Shown here: positions 1-11,208 of the stretch, piece after piece | Layout of the letters: each line of letters begins with the position of its first letter | Position numbering within the stretch: the stretch's first letter is position 1 | DNA from: Dictyophora rubrovolvata | Taxonomy: Eukaryota > Basidiomycota > Agaricomycetes > Phallales > Phallaceae | DNA: 64,000 nucleotides | NCBI GenBank assembly: GCA_029959195.1 | Contig: CP114119.1 | Coordinates: forward strand, 744,001 to 808,000 | Direction: 5' to 3' | Made by a program: the position numbers and the translations under genes | Notes under the pieces: model-generated | The model's input: only the letters and a program-made list of their open reading frames with translations | Told to the model about the DNA's origin: nothing | The model's database searches: none

Positions 1-180
1 CTATTATCGAAAGGTTTGAGCATAGCGCCGGATTATGCATAGTAAATATGTACGTACCCGTAGCTCACTAAAACTAGCAGCTACGAATCCCAATAAATAG
101 GGTATGGAGAAAACGGTTAAATTCTTCGCAACCTCAATGAAGTATGGTGCTAGTTTATCGATTATTGGTGTGTTTATCAT
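1..180 (-). CDS. multipass membrane protein, tandem copy, 5' end only (runs off window)
   Basis: The first coding exon (58-180) starts at an ATG and reads MINTPIIDKLAPYFIEV, then a hydrophobic stretch ending in the family signature SFSELR. It is followed by a gtacgt donor, and the intron ends with an AG acceptor at the very first bases of the window, so the second exon lies outside. The exon is nearly the same as exon 1 of the complete neighbour that starts at 2746, down to intron position and phase. It is therefore the upstream part of a tandem duplicate. Function is unknown. Whether the rest of the gene is intact cannot be seen here. Confidence 0.7.
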
Positions 181-610
181 GGTTGGGGGCTTGAGAAATA
201 ATCACCGTAGACGGCTCGTCTTATATGCCATCATCCAGGCAACCAGGCTGCATGCGACGAAGCTTGACGCGTAACGCTGGTGCCTTGTGCATAGTCGTTT
301 GCAAAATAGTTTTCCGAGTTGAGTTGTCCTCGGCTACGCCTCTACTGAGCGAGGCTAGCCGAGGGAAGCTATTTTGCAAATGAGGCGATCGCCCAGTTAG
401 AAGTTGTCTGCCAAGGCGAGCCGTGTAAGTCACTAAGATCCTCTATGAAAAACAAATGAAAAAAAAATAATGATACACGGACATGAGAACTAGAACAACA
501 ACGAATTGTCTCAACAGTAGAACAAGTATAGGCAAAACGAAAAGAGAGTTTGAAAAGAATGATCAAAAAGTCTGTCTGGTGAGGGTATAAAGCGCAGATG
601 GAAGTTGCCA
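181..610. other. intergenic, duplicated promoter region
   Basis: No gene seen. The stretch matches, with small indels, the region 2747-3198 between the complete membrane gene and glycogenin. It therefore holds the duplicated upstream region of the partial membrane gene and what was the glycogenin 3' flank. Confidence 0.5.
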
Positions 611-936
611 CTACTGAGGCTTAGATACAGCGGCCGCTTGATTATCCCACGAGTTCATTTTTAAGAAGCGGGCAAGGACTTCTTCAGATCCCTTTTTAAA
701 CAATCCAACATCTCTCACAGGATCGAACTTTTGCTCGGGAGGAAGACACTGCTTCTTGTGCGCAGGCGCATGCATAAAGAGAGAGGAAGTAGAAGTAGGA
801 GTGACTGTAGGCTCCTCATTTTTAGGTGCAACACTCAACGTCGCCGTCTGAGGTAAACTCCCACTCACCGTGGCAGATGAAATGCAGGAGAATCAGGAGG
901 ACTACCGGTTCCAGGTTTGTTCACATGACTGCGTTG
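611..936 (-). pseudogene. duplicated 3' scrap of the glycogenin gene
   Basis: This is a second copy of the last ~110 codons of the neighbouring glycogenin gene. It keeps the peptide FKKGSEEVLARFLKMNSWDN and the same SKPQ-stop end (full gene: FLKMDSWDN, then SKPQ-stop). Homology stops abruptly near 936, where glycogenin sequence gives way to unrelated DNA. A small length change near 880 puts the upstream part out of frame, and no promoter, catalytic domain or in-frame upstream ATG is present. I read it as a passenger of the tandem duplication that copied the membrane gene. The retained peptide is the extreme C-terminus, which in glycogenins is the part that contacts glycogen synthase; a function for the scrap alone is unlikely. 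Confidence 0.75.
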
Positions 937-1254
937 TCAGCCAATCCAGAGACCGAGCTAACGACCGAATCTGATAAAAGTGAGGATATGGGCGGCATTG
1001 CACGCCTGAGTCGAGAGCTCAGTTGGATTCAAACTCGAACCCAGTCTTGCACTTGGCGCTGGTGGATGGATAGATACTCTAAAAGGGGCTGTTAAGGCCG
1101 CTGAAAATGTTGGCTGAGATATCGGCATGTGCGTGCAGAATAGTGCATACGGGCACGGATAGTCGGTTCTTCGAAATTTGGAGGCTCATAGGACGTTTTG
1201 CTTGAAGCAATAATTACATGTATCCCTGCAGAACTACAATACGATGTCACCAGA
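937..1254. other. intergenic
   Basis: Lies between the glycogenin scrap and the 3' end of the membrane gene. No gene, repeat or RNA recognised; it contains one breakpoint of the tandem duplication at its left edge. Confidence 0.4.
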
Positions 1255-2746
1255 TTATAACGATATTGCACCTTCAGTTAGAGACAACTTCCAGCCCTCA
1301 CTGTCAGAACAGTCAATACAGCATATCTAAGTAAAAGATCTGAAAAAAACGGACGCACTCATAATTCCACAGTGCTTTAGCCTCCTTCTTGAAAGCCGCA
1401 AATAATGATAATACAATTACGATAACCGGGAACTCGAGTAATAGTGCCATGGCAAACGCTGCATACGGATTTAATACCGGAGGTCCAATTCCGAGGTTTA
1501 AGACGATGATTGTGATTTGAAAGATACTCCATGTAACAAGGGCGACTATAAAATAAGGTTTAAGGAATGCACGAGGAGCCCATTGAGGTATCAGGATTCC
1601 TTCTACTAAATCTTCGTTCTTGTAAAAGATATTGTTGGCAGCAGTAGACACCGGTGCAATGGCCAAAATTATTTCTTGACTGCCGTTGGGGTCGTTGAGA
1701 TGCCTTTGGTAATCAAAGCGAAGCATTCGAGCAATCAATCCACCTGAGAAGGCGGAACACAGCGCAGTTGGTACAAAACGAACGTGGAGCCAGACCGAAG
1801 ATGTCTCCGGCGCATTATTATTGACCTGCTTTTGGTAAATCAACCGTTGCAAGAGAGTAAGGGTTACGATTGCGATCTGAAAACGAGATACAGTCAATAT
1901 ATTGCCTTGTTAGGGAAAGACATTTACTAACTAAGATCAAAATATAGCGTTTAACCATTCTCAGCAATGTCAATTTGCCGAAAGATGAGCTAGAGACGGA
2001 ATGAACTAAGGCCACTGTAACAATGCTGACTGATATTATGTTGCCTGTCGTCCATAAGCCCACAAGCACCAGAAAAAGAAGAGACGCAAAAACAACGAGA
2101 AGGCAGATCCAGGCGTATTCTTTTTTGGAACGACACCGGTGTACACGCTCCAGGTATCCTGCAAGTGAAAACGGTGAACTGGTCTTCTCAACATCTAAAA
2201 ACAAGTTCATACCTCCATCCGGCGTACGATGAACGGCCATTTTGGTTACGCCTAACATATTACTTATAAACTAGGCGCAGAAAAGGCTGAGCCGGGTGTA
2301 CTTGTGAAAAAAAATCGCATGACTTGCCTTGGTCGTCATAAAAAACAAGCCACAGTATAATATACTTTGTAGAGTAGTAAGGGTAATGTTCTGAATAGAT
2401 TTTGTTGAAGGACTCTTGATTATCAAGTTAAATCCGAGGATGCATAGGACCACCAAAGCCACCATGGCAAGAATGATATGCCATTTCCTGCCACGGGACT
2501 CTCGAGACCCGCCAGAAGAAGCTTCATCTAAGGTTGGAGCCGGTATTGCTTTCCTAAGAGCAATCCAAAGCTAATATCGAAAAGTTTGAGCATAACGCCG
2601 GATTATGCACAGTAAACACTTACACGTAGCTCACTAAAACTAGCAGTTATGAATCCCAATAAATAGGGTACGAAGAAGACGATTAAAGTCCCCCCAACAG
2701 CAATGAAGTCTGGTGCTAGTTTATCGATTATCGATGTGTTTATCAT
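1255..2746 (-). CDS. multipass membrane protein, family found twice more in window
   Basis: Complete gene with at least seven exons, starting MINTSIIDKLAPDF and ending EGAISL-stop. Several hydrophobic segments are visible (around FFVPYLLGFITASF, ILAMVALVVLCILGF, ICLLVVFASLLFLVLVG, FAMALLLEFPVIVIVLSLF), giving a protein with roughly seven to eight membrane spans. Conserved loops include KMAVHRTPDGG, ARMLRFDYQRHL and EDLVEGILIPQWAPRAF, shared with the paralogue at 31555-33065. One intron (2271-2327) has a GC donor (AAG|gcaagt), where the paralogue uses GT at the same place. I do not recognise a named family; no enzyme motif is evident. Same strand as and downstream of glycogenin, 452 bp away. 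Confidence 0.75.
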
Positions 2747-3198
2747 GGTTGGTAACTTGAGAGAAATGAGTTTGAAACACTAATCGCTGTGGACAGCTCA
2801 ACTTAGCTGCCATCATCCAGGCTGCGTGCATTGCCACAGACGAAGCTTGACTGACGCTGGTGCCTTAAGCCGATCACCCATTTAGAATGTCTCCCGAAGC
2901 AAGCCGTTTGAGGTCACTAAGACTCGATAAGGAAAGAAATATAATGCTAGTTTCGAAGACACACGGACATATATTATAGCAAAGAAAACTAGAACAACAG
3001 CGAATTGTCGCAACAAAATAAGCAGCATAGGCAAAAAGAAAAGAGAGTTTCTAGTGCGCATGGAGATGAAATGTTTGGAGACATTGTGTGAGCTCATAAA
3101 GAAAAATGCAAGAATCACCATGAGGGTATATGGATAAAGGAAAAGAATGATTAAAAAGTCTGTCTGGTGAGGGTGTAAAGCGCAGAGGAAAGTTGCTA
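2747..3198. other. intergenic between glycogenin and membrane gene
   Basis: Holds the glycogenin 3' flank and the membrane gene promoter region. It is the counterpart of 181-610 in the tandem duplication. No gene seen. Confidence 0.4.
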
Positions 3199-6100
3199 CT
3201 ACTGAGGCTTAGACTCAGCAGCCGCTTGATTATCCCATGAGTCCATTTTTAGGAAGCGGGCAAGGACTTCTTCGGATCCCTTCTTAAACAACTCAACATC
3301 TCTCGCAGGATCGAACTTCCGTTTTGGAGGAAGACGCTGCTTGTGCGCAGGCGCATGTGAAGGGAGTATGTTCGTGCTGCTGAGCGACGAAGTAGGGCTA
3401 GGAGTGACTGTAGGCTCTTCATTTTTAGGTGCAACACTCAACGTCTCCGTCTGAGGTAAACTTTCATTCACTGTGGCAGATGAAATCCGGGGAGAATCAG
3501 GAGGACTACCGGTTCCCGTTCCAGGTTTGTTCACTTTGAGGGAGATTGATCGTGACAGGAATTCTCTTCTGGACGCACGAGAAGACGATCTATATCGCTT
3601 GAAATCTTCAATCTGTACCTGAACGAATTGATTCTTCGTAAGTTTAGGCACTGTCTGTACGCCTACCGTTTTGTATGTCTTGCTATGAATTACCTTTTTG
3701 GATGTTCTCGCAGACTGGCCGACAGAAGCGTGCGGAGAAGATGGCTTGTCGTCATCTTCGTCTTCATCATCTGCATCCGCGTCTCGACTGCTTTCGTCTA
3801 TTCTCTCTTCCCATCTTCCTATACTCCCTTTACTTCCCTTCCTGCTATGCCCAGCGGCCGGCCCCATTGCATGTTTTTGAGGAGTAGGCTTGACCAATCT
3901 TGTTGCATACTTTTGTATGCTGGGTATAGTATCCCACGCATTCTCATACATAGTCGTCCGAGGAAAGTCTTGCGAAAGGATCGGATGTGTGTCTGGCGGG
4001 AAAACGCGAGTAGCTGATCGCCTTTTACTTTCCATTTTACTCTCTATTGAAGGCGGAGGCGCGATTGACGGTGACGAGGGTGGTGGAGGCGACGGAGATC
4101 TCACAGCGACGTAAACAGGAGGGGGACTATCAGTTTGTGGGAACAAGCGTTTTGGTGTTTGACGAGGCTTTTGTTCCCAGGGAAAAACAGGTGTAACTTT
4201 TGAACGGTCCGGACGAGAATAGGAAGGAGACTGATCTTGTTCGGTAGAGACAACCGAATTATGCGATCGGCTTTTTCCAGGATGCACGGCCAGTGGCGAT
4301 TCTTCCACGTTGTGTTTTTCTTCCATATTGACATCCTTTATATTGACATGTTCTCTTATATACCGATCCGGGAGTCGTAGAGGCGATGCAGCCGCCGACG
4401 CTGACTCCTCCACAGTGGACGTCTCCGTCCCACGCAAGCCGGGTCTCTTCTGAAGATGAGGGCTTGGAGAGGAGAAATGACAGGGACTTGATTGAATTTT
4501 CCTTTGTAACGGAGAATCTCCGATAACGGCTTTGTAGTGACCTTCTTTCACCAGCATTTCTGGTATAGGCGGAGGTTCAGGTATGTGAAAAAAATCCAAA
4601 GTGCTTCGGGGTTCCACCAATTGGGCTGGTTCATCCCAGGCATTCTGAAAATACGTATCTCGGAAAATATTGGCGGCCGAAGATGGGACACTAGACGGCG
4701 GCTCTTCTACAGCTGGATTCCATAAAAGAAGCGGAGGGGATGCGCGGCCTGAGGACCGTTGAACCGGGGTAGTGGGAATAGAGGATTGAGGTTCAGGATT
4801 GAAATGAAAACTTGAACTTGCATTCGCATAAGTCGGTGTCTCCGGAGGTAAAGATCCACCCCTGAAGGATGGGGCTGGAGGTAATTCGTTGGGTCCAGGA
4901 GTAGGCAACGTTTGCATTGGGGTATTAGACCGAACAGGTGTTCGCGGACCCTCAGAAGCAAGAACACGCGTGATTTGCGGAATTTCTTTGAGAACGGGTG
5001 GCCTTCGAGGGCGAATTAAATCGACACGCCCCTCCAGTGGTAAAGACACATAGTTGTCTCGCTCGCCTGCAGTAACAATTTTGCTAGAGCCTTCGGTAGC
5101 CAATTTCTTCAACTCATCCAAGTTAAATGGGGCAGGTTTCGGGGGGGGAGAACTTTCAAGGTGCTTTTGGTGACCCTTGGAGTCCCAGATGTTATCATAT
5201 CTTTGTAGAATCGGATCTTGGGATATGTTTGGGTTATTAATAGTTGATAAAATGGTTGATGAAATGGTGAAATCTGGAATAACTTCGGATGGGGCATAAT
5301 GGGTGTCATATACTTGAAACCATTGGTTTAAAAGCGCAGGGTAATCGTACGACGCTAAGTGTGCATCAACTCCGGATGACCGAGAGGATTCGCCGGATGT
5401 CGACCGTGTATGCGACGATATAAATTTCCAGGGTTTCTCTGGTCCAATGAAATGAACATTGCGTATCTGAGTACCAAACCGTTTATATGCAGGCGCATAT
5501 CTATAAACAGTTGAAAGAAAGCTCGGAAGGGAAACGATAAAAACTTACGTGTATATAGCAGTCGGTGTGGTATTATATGTGAAGCTCAAACGGTGCCAAT
5601 TTGAACCAACCCACTCATTAAGAACGCCTTGGTCGCCCCCATCCCAACTGCCTTTTGTTTTGACTACGTCCATAATGCCGTTAAATTTTTCTTGGCCGGG
5701 TTCTAAAACTAAAAAGCCGGAATTAAAAATGTCAGGCCAGCCAACGTCAGGAACGGCTGCAAACGCCGAGGGTAGATGGAATAAATGCGAGATTGGTTTT
5801 ATGGGTAACATATCCGCGTCCATGAATATGATTTTTCGATAGGAAGTCAGTCTGAAAACGTGTAATTTTGTGAGGACTAGTCTAAGATCTGGACGGCCTA
5901 ATTCAAATTGCTCAATGTAATGGCACAAACGTATAGCCGTTAACAGCGTACCTAATAGTCGTAGGCCCTCTTCGTTGTCCTGCTCTATGACTTCTACACC
6001 GACAACGACATCGAAAGCTTGTCGCAGCTGCTTAATTGTGCTGATATCCACTGTTTCAGGCGTTACCAAACAAACAATATGGAATTCTGAGGGTTCGAGT

Positions 6101-6225
6101 TCACTCGAATCTTCTGGAGAAGGCCTATGGATATCGCGCAACGCCGCTGCCACTACCAGGGCACCAGGCAGATAGTGGTCCGAGGTTACGAGAGTTACAA
6201 ATGCATACAAAGGAGCATCTGGCAT
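3199..6225 (-). CDS. glycogenin, self-glucosylating primer of glycogen synthesis
   Basis: GT8 family glucosyltransferase that primes glycogen by glucosylating itself with UDP-glucose. Exon 1 (226 codons) starts MPDAPLYAFVTLVTSDHYLPG, typical of the family, and has the metal/UDP-binding DxD motif in IIFMDADMLPIKPI and the acceptor-side motif WDGGDQGVLNEW. One ~50-nt intron near 5510-5548 leads into YAPAYKRFG...FIGPEKPWK, the conserved end of the catalytic fold. The remaining ~700 residues are a long Pro/Ser-rich, probably disordered tail with several NAWDE/ENAWDT-like short repeats, ending in FDPARDVELFKKGSEEVLARF, the likely glycogen-synthase-binding segment. About 1,000 residues in total, long but usual for filamentous fungi. 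It is divergent with NDUFS4. Confidence 0.9.
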
Positions 6226-6422
6226 GGTTTTTGTAACTCTTCAGTAACGACAGAAGTGATAGCTTTGAAGACGCGGATTTTTTTGTACGGGGTTATTAGG
6301 AACCAAAGAAATAGAACATTGCTTCCCCCAGCTCAGCGATCCTGAAAGTTTCGGAAATCTTACGTAAGCTCGGAAGGAGATTAAGACCAATGCGTCAACA
6401 GGTGTCCACAAGCTTCAAGGAC
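6226..6422. promoter_or_regulatory. shared divergent upstream region, glycogenin / NDUFS4
   Basis: Only about 200 bp separate the two start codons, so both promoters must overlap here. No TATA box or named operator is obvious. An upstream in-frame ATG for NDUFS4 sits at 6390. Confidence 0.5.
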
Positions 6423-7146
6423 ATGTCTACTTTCATCCGCCTTTCAAGGCGGTCAACCGCCATCTCATTTCCTTTAAGAAGCGGAAATGCTTATTTGACA
6501 TGCAGAAATGCAACTACAAATGCAACTCAAGTGCCTACTACTCCGCCGCAAGCATCTAAGGAAGATTCTGGCAGCGTCACTGGCGGCAAATCGCAATCAT
6601 CGTCAGTCGCACCCGTACCGGAAACAAGTGAAGTACCGGTCGCGGCGGAGATTGTTAGTGGTGCTCCAGGTATTCATCCCTTATATGATTTAAATTTTAT
6701 TCCGCATCTCATTTGTCATTCAGTGGAACTTAGACATCGACTCGTAAGAATCTACCAGCCGACACGAAACACAATGCAGAGCGGATTGAAAGAGGAGAAG
6801 TGGAAAATTGATTGGGACGTTCTTCCTGGCGCTGGCAGGTGGCAGAATCCGTTAATAGGATGGGCTAGCTCGTATGTTGAAGTCCTTACCGTATTGTTAT
6901 ATCAAATCTCACAGATACCCAGGGCGGATTACATGCAAGGGACTAGGGTACTCTTCTCGACTAAAGAAGACGCAGTTAGGTTTGCTGAGAAACAGGGTAA
7001 GTTAATCTTCGTTCGTTCCATTATTTTATCTTTGAGCTCATTCTTATTCAGGCTGGGATTATTATATCCAACCCTCAACAATCAAACGCGTCCCACCGAA
7101 AAACTACAGGTATGTCCACTCCGAACAAATTCCCCAACGGCATTGA
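6423..7146 (+). CDS. mitochondrial complex I subunit NDUFS4 (18/21-kDa subunit)
   Basis: Accessory subunit of NADH:ubiquinone oxidoreductase at the matrix arm. Spliced product is about 185 residues. The N-terminus (MSTFIRLSRRSTAISFPLR) is Arg/Ser-rich without acids, as expected of a mitochondrial presequence. Then follow the family landmarks VRIYQPTRNTMQSG, WKIDWDVLPGAGRWQNPLIG, ADYMQGTRV, FSTKEDAVRFAEKQGWDYY and a basic end VPPKNYRYVHSEQIPQRH. Three introns (about 6671-6723, 6871-6922, 6993-7049) all have clean GT-AG borders. I chose the ATG at 6423 because the 11 residues added by the ATG at 6390 fit a presequence less well. It converges on VPS27. Confidence 0.88.
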
Positions 7147-7445
7147 GTTGGTAACGGTGTTCTTTTTTAGTGAAAACTTTGTATATAATCCCAACAAACT
7201 GAGGATCATTCGCACGAAATAATGTATATTATATCATATAGAGCTTCGTCCTCCTATAACCTTGAGTTTAAAACATTAATTCAAGTTTTCACGTCTAAGA
7301 TACAAAGGTAACATTAATACTTATTATTGGCCTGCACTACTATCCCTTTCCATTCACTTCTGCGAAACCAAATGCTGTGAGACTCAAACACACAAAGCAG
7401 AGGTACGGAGCTTGAGCATAGAAAACGAAACAAACTCGATCCTAC
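7147..7445. other. short convergent intergenic region
   Basis: About 300 bp between the converging 3' ends of NDUFS4 and VPS27. AT-rich, with likely overlapping 3' UTRs; nothing else seen. Confidence 0.4.
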
Positions 7446-9962
7446 TATAGATCGATCAATAGCACCTCTTTTTGTTCTGGTTTCTCGAATCCAGCAGGAG
7501 GCGAATACATTGATAGTGAGATAGGATCCGAGGAAGGTGCTGTTGGGAAAGACGGCAATTGAGAAGGCACATGATAGGACTGAGGTGGAACTGGAGAGGT
7601 GGTAACATTGTGATATGATGTTGGATTCATCCCATTGGCCACAGGCGCTGACGCAAAAGAGATTGAAGGTTGTGCTTGTGATAAGGTATTGTGTCTCGAT
7701 AAGGTAGGCATAACGGGTGAAGACAAGTCCTGATGTTGTTGGACAACGGAAGGCGGATACTGCTGTACTTGTGGCTGTTCAGGAACCGGTGAAAAAATCT
7801 GTTGTGGCGGTGGTGCAGGCGCAGCAGACCCTTGCAACTGGGCTTGGGAATACGAAACGAGCGGGGCAGCATTTCCTAATGCACCATGTATTGACTGATA
7901 CTGATTGTTCTGCGGAGGAGACCATCTATCTTGTGGATGTAGCGCTTGTTCTGGCGGCGACTGTAACGAATTCAAGCGAGGTGGCGAAACAGAAACGGGT
8001 GACGTCGGCTGTTGATAAAACTGGTTCTGGGGAACCTCGGGACTATGATACGAGCTCGCTGAGGGTTGGTACGACGGGCCTACCTGAGCAACTTGGGGGG
8101 CAACATACTGTGGCTCCGAATACATACTCGTAGGTCGTGTGCTCATTACGGGTACAGGAGGTGGTGATACCACGTATGTTGCGCTTTGCATCGAAGGATT
8201 CACCTGAGAAGCCGACCATTGCGGTAATGAAGTATATCCGTACGGTTGCTGTTGAGGAATCGGGGGTGACCGCCATCTTGGGCGTGATAACTGTTCAGTT
8301 AATATATTGTCATACAGTTTAACAGCTTCTGATAGCTTTTCATGCATTTCCCCGAGCATCTCTGATAAGAGGCGTAAGCAAACAGCAATCTCAGCCATGC
8401 AATAATCGTTGACTAACCCTCTTTCCGCCCCGTTTCATCCAGACTCAAAGCTAACTTGGGATGCAAACCGCTGGCGTGACTGTACAGCTCATGTATATTG
8501 GGTATTCGCGATAAATCTGAACTGCCCTGTGACCGCGCATCATGTACGGTTTGACTAAAAGTCAAAATAGTATCTGATTCACGAAGTTCCAAATCATGAT
8601 TTGGCAACGACGGCAAAGGAAGTTGAGTTCTGGGTGTTGGCGTCTGATTATCATGGCGGTCTTGGTTAGAGAAATAGTCATTGTGAAGTGCGTAGCCGTT
8701 GTACTGTTCCGATGGAGATGGAGATGTGATAGGAGCACTTGGTTTTGCAGCGTTGGCCTCACGCAAGCTAGCTTGAATCGCTGCCTGAAGTTCTGCGTCA
8801 TCTTCTTCCTCTGTTCGGTGGCGTGGACGGGTCTTGCGATCGTATAGGGGAGGTTCAGATGTCTCCCATGTCGAAGGTTTCGGACTCGAAGCAGGGCCGT
8901 CCTGAAGAGAAAGCTGTATTGCTCGCTGTATGTCCGTATCCGAAAAATCTCGCACGCTACGACGTTTCCGAGAGATCGAGTCCTGTCGAGGATGACTAGC
9001 GTTGCGAGAAAAGTCAACGCTTTGACTGTGATTAATTGTTAACTTTTTTACGAGGTAATGTCTAGGCAATACTCACGGCCTTTCCCTCTCTTTGCTATTC
9101 TTGGTAAGCTTAACATGACAAGGGTCGCAAACTCTGACTTCTTGAGTAATACCGAAATGAGGAAGTGGCATTGTTTTTGAAGAACAACTATGGTCGAATA
9201 CCCCACCGCAGTTGCGGCAATGGTGCTTTCGATTCATGAAAGTAAATGGGTCCCTGCATTTCAAACAAACATCAGAATCTATCCATTCCGGAGCCGTTGA
9301 TGTATCGATCATTGCGGAGTTGGCAAGTGTCAAGTCTTTTGGAGGAAATTGGAACCCTGTGTCGCGACAAATTAGTCAAGGTCATGGTCATGCTTAATAT
9401 GTAACAGACTTGCCTGATGACTTTAGATCCTTATACACCTGACCCACATATCCTAAAGTATATTTTCCTTCGAAAGCAGTCGACCAGTTTTGAATTAACC
9501 TCAAAATTTTATTCTTTACTTCAAAGTTGAGATCCTTAATCTTCAAAACGGAGACGAGGTTGTCCGTGAATTCTTTTGATGCTACTTCGTTTAGAAAATG
9601 ATCACCCCCATTTTTGACGCAAGTATCTATAAGCTTTGAGAATATTAGCTGATTGCCACGCAAATTAACCGAGTGTAGCAATTACCCCTAAGGCTAGTAG
9701 TTGAACGTTGGGGTTCTTATGATTCAGTCGTCGCTTTAGAGCACGAGCTGCATCTTTGGGAGGGACAGACTTCGAGCGTATTTGATCACAAATCTCGAGA
9801 TTTAAAGCGATATCTTCTTCATTCAGTCGTAACTCGGACGTGGCTTTATCTGTGGCAAATGAATAGTAAGTCGACGTACGTGTTGCGAAAGTTTCCTAGT
9901 ATCAACGTACCGACGGCTTCATCGAACTGGGATTGTCCCCAAATTAAAGCACTAAGAGACAT
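7446..9962 (-). CDS. VPS27: VPS27, ESCRT-0 subunit (VHS-FYVE-UIM)
   Basis: Endosomal sorting protein that binds PI3P and ubiquitinated cargo and recruits ESCRT-I. Spliced product is about 745 residues. Order: VHS domain (starts [17 protein letters not shown], then [17 protein letters not shown]); FYVE zinc finger near residues 175-235 with CLKCRDPF, the [10 protein letters not shown] basic patch and CDPCHVKL; two ubiquitin-interacting motifs ([26 protein letters not shown]); a GAT-like helix ([17 protein letters not shown]); a Gln/Pro-rich tail; and a C-terminal LLIDL, a clathrin-box-like end. An intron (9357-9413) uses a GC donor (TCAG|gcaagt). The ATG at 8398 is inside an intron and is not a start. 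Confidence 0.92.
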
Positions 9963-10349
9963 ACTGGTCAATTAGAAGAAGGAAGTCGACGGAAGCCTAT
10001 ACGAATAAAAGCTGATGTTGGTTGAGGTAGTAAGTAGGCGGCTTAAGATGACTAAGCACTACGGCGGAGCCTATCCTCAGCGAACTCGAATCTTCTACTC
10101 ACTACCATCAAATACAATCACAAATTTTGACGACCAGCGCTTTTGGCTCATTATTGTGCCATTTATTATCATGTTACGAGCATTTCTCATTGTCGTATTA
10201 TAAAGTATACAATTCATTTAAGTCTATAACTATGCCATGATAAAAGCAAAGATCCGGAGTACAAATTAGAATGGGGTTATGTGAGAATCTAGCATTTGCG
10301 CATGTAAAAAAGAAGAAAACCTGCTGGGGGAGGTGGCTCTTCCATCTTC
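9963..10349. other. intergenic, VPS27 upstream region
   Basis: Between the VPS27 start and the ISA1 stop (same strand). AT-rich; a short open frame at 10015-10203 has no recognisable features. Nothing else seen. Confidence 0.35.
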
Positions 10350-11208
10350 TTAGATGTTAAAGGATTCCCCACATCCGCAGGCATCTTTGATATTTGGATT
10401 CTTAAAAGCGAATTTAGAGCTAGACAAAATATCAGCCTTCAACGTTTAGTCCTGTAAATAGATTCTGTCGCACCTTAATTTATCCTCTTTCCAATCCATC
10501 TCGCTCCCAATAATCGAGAATAGAGCCTTACTATCAATAAGCACCTTTACCCCATCTTGTTCCACAACTTCGTCGAACTTGCCGGGGCCCTCAACGTAAT
10601 CAAGATGATATGACATGCCTGCACAGCCCTTATTCCGCACGCCAATCCGAATGAGTTGAGGCGTAGGGCCGCTTAAGAGTGCCTGGAGGCGAGAAACAGC
10701 AGCGGGTGTCTGCGCACGCATTTTAATACATAATGTAGCACGGAACCGAGTCACTTTGACTCACCAGACTTATAGCAGCTTTACTGGGGCGTAGTCGGGG
10801 TCGAGGCATTATTGACTTTTGTGCCTGTACAGATGATTTTATTCTGTCCGTCTCGGGTGGCACTTGTCTGGTTGTATTTGCAGACTCTGAGCTTGATGCC
10901 ACACCTGACATTCCCTCGTCCCATTTCGGAATAACAACCGGTGGTGAATCAGCTAACGGTAGCTCCTTCGAACGGTTTGAATGTGATATTGTGGTTGAAT
11001 TATACCGAGATCGTGGATGATGCTGCAAGCGAGATGGGTACAAGCCCGACCCCGAGTGGACTATTGGTCTACAACTCCATGCTTGAGACGTTGCTCTCGC
11101 CTTAGTTCTCAAGAGCCGTCGGCAGGTTGTGGGTCGAAAGAATAACCATAAAGATGTGGGATGTGATAGGACCGACATTGTGTGTTGTCTTGACAAGCTA
11201 ATGGCCAT
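10350..11208 (-). CDS. ISA1: ISA1, mitochondrial A-type iron-sulfur assembly protein
   Basis: Late-acting scaffold/carrier needed for [4Fe-4S] cluster formation in mitochondria, acting with ISA2 and IBA57. Three exons. Exon 1 encodes an Arg-rich presequence (a second in-frame Met, MSVLSHPTSLWLFF, is 10 codons downstream) and a low-complexity linker. Exon 2 encodes the HesB/IscA fold (TPQLIRIGVRNKGCAGMSYH), with the first ligand Cys in GCAG. Exon 3 encodes NPNIKDACGCGESFNI-stop with the paired Cys of the CGCG motif, so all three conserved cysteines are present. The donor of the last intron is gtgcga, close to the exon end at EDKL. The gene is divergent from RPB1, about 890 bp apart. Confidence 0.92.

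Larger units (their letters stand above)
1..3535. repeat. tandem segmental duplication, unit about 2.6 kb
   Basis: Two direct copies: 1-936 (cut by the window edge) and about 2573-3535. Each carries the 3' end of glycogenin followed by the start of the membrane gene on the minus strand. The copies differ by scattered substitutions and small indels, so the event is not brand-new. The intact arrangement is the right-hand one, joined to the full glycogenin gene. Confidence 0.7.

Noticed and set aside
8043-8398. A separate gene starting [11 protein letters not shown] at 8398
   Set aside because: The first residues are intron sequence; splicing from a gttagt donor to a ttatcag acceptor joins RKE to [10 protein letters not shown], the normal VPS27 text.
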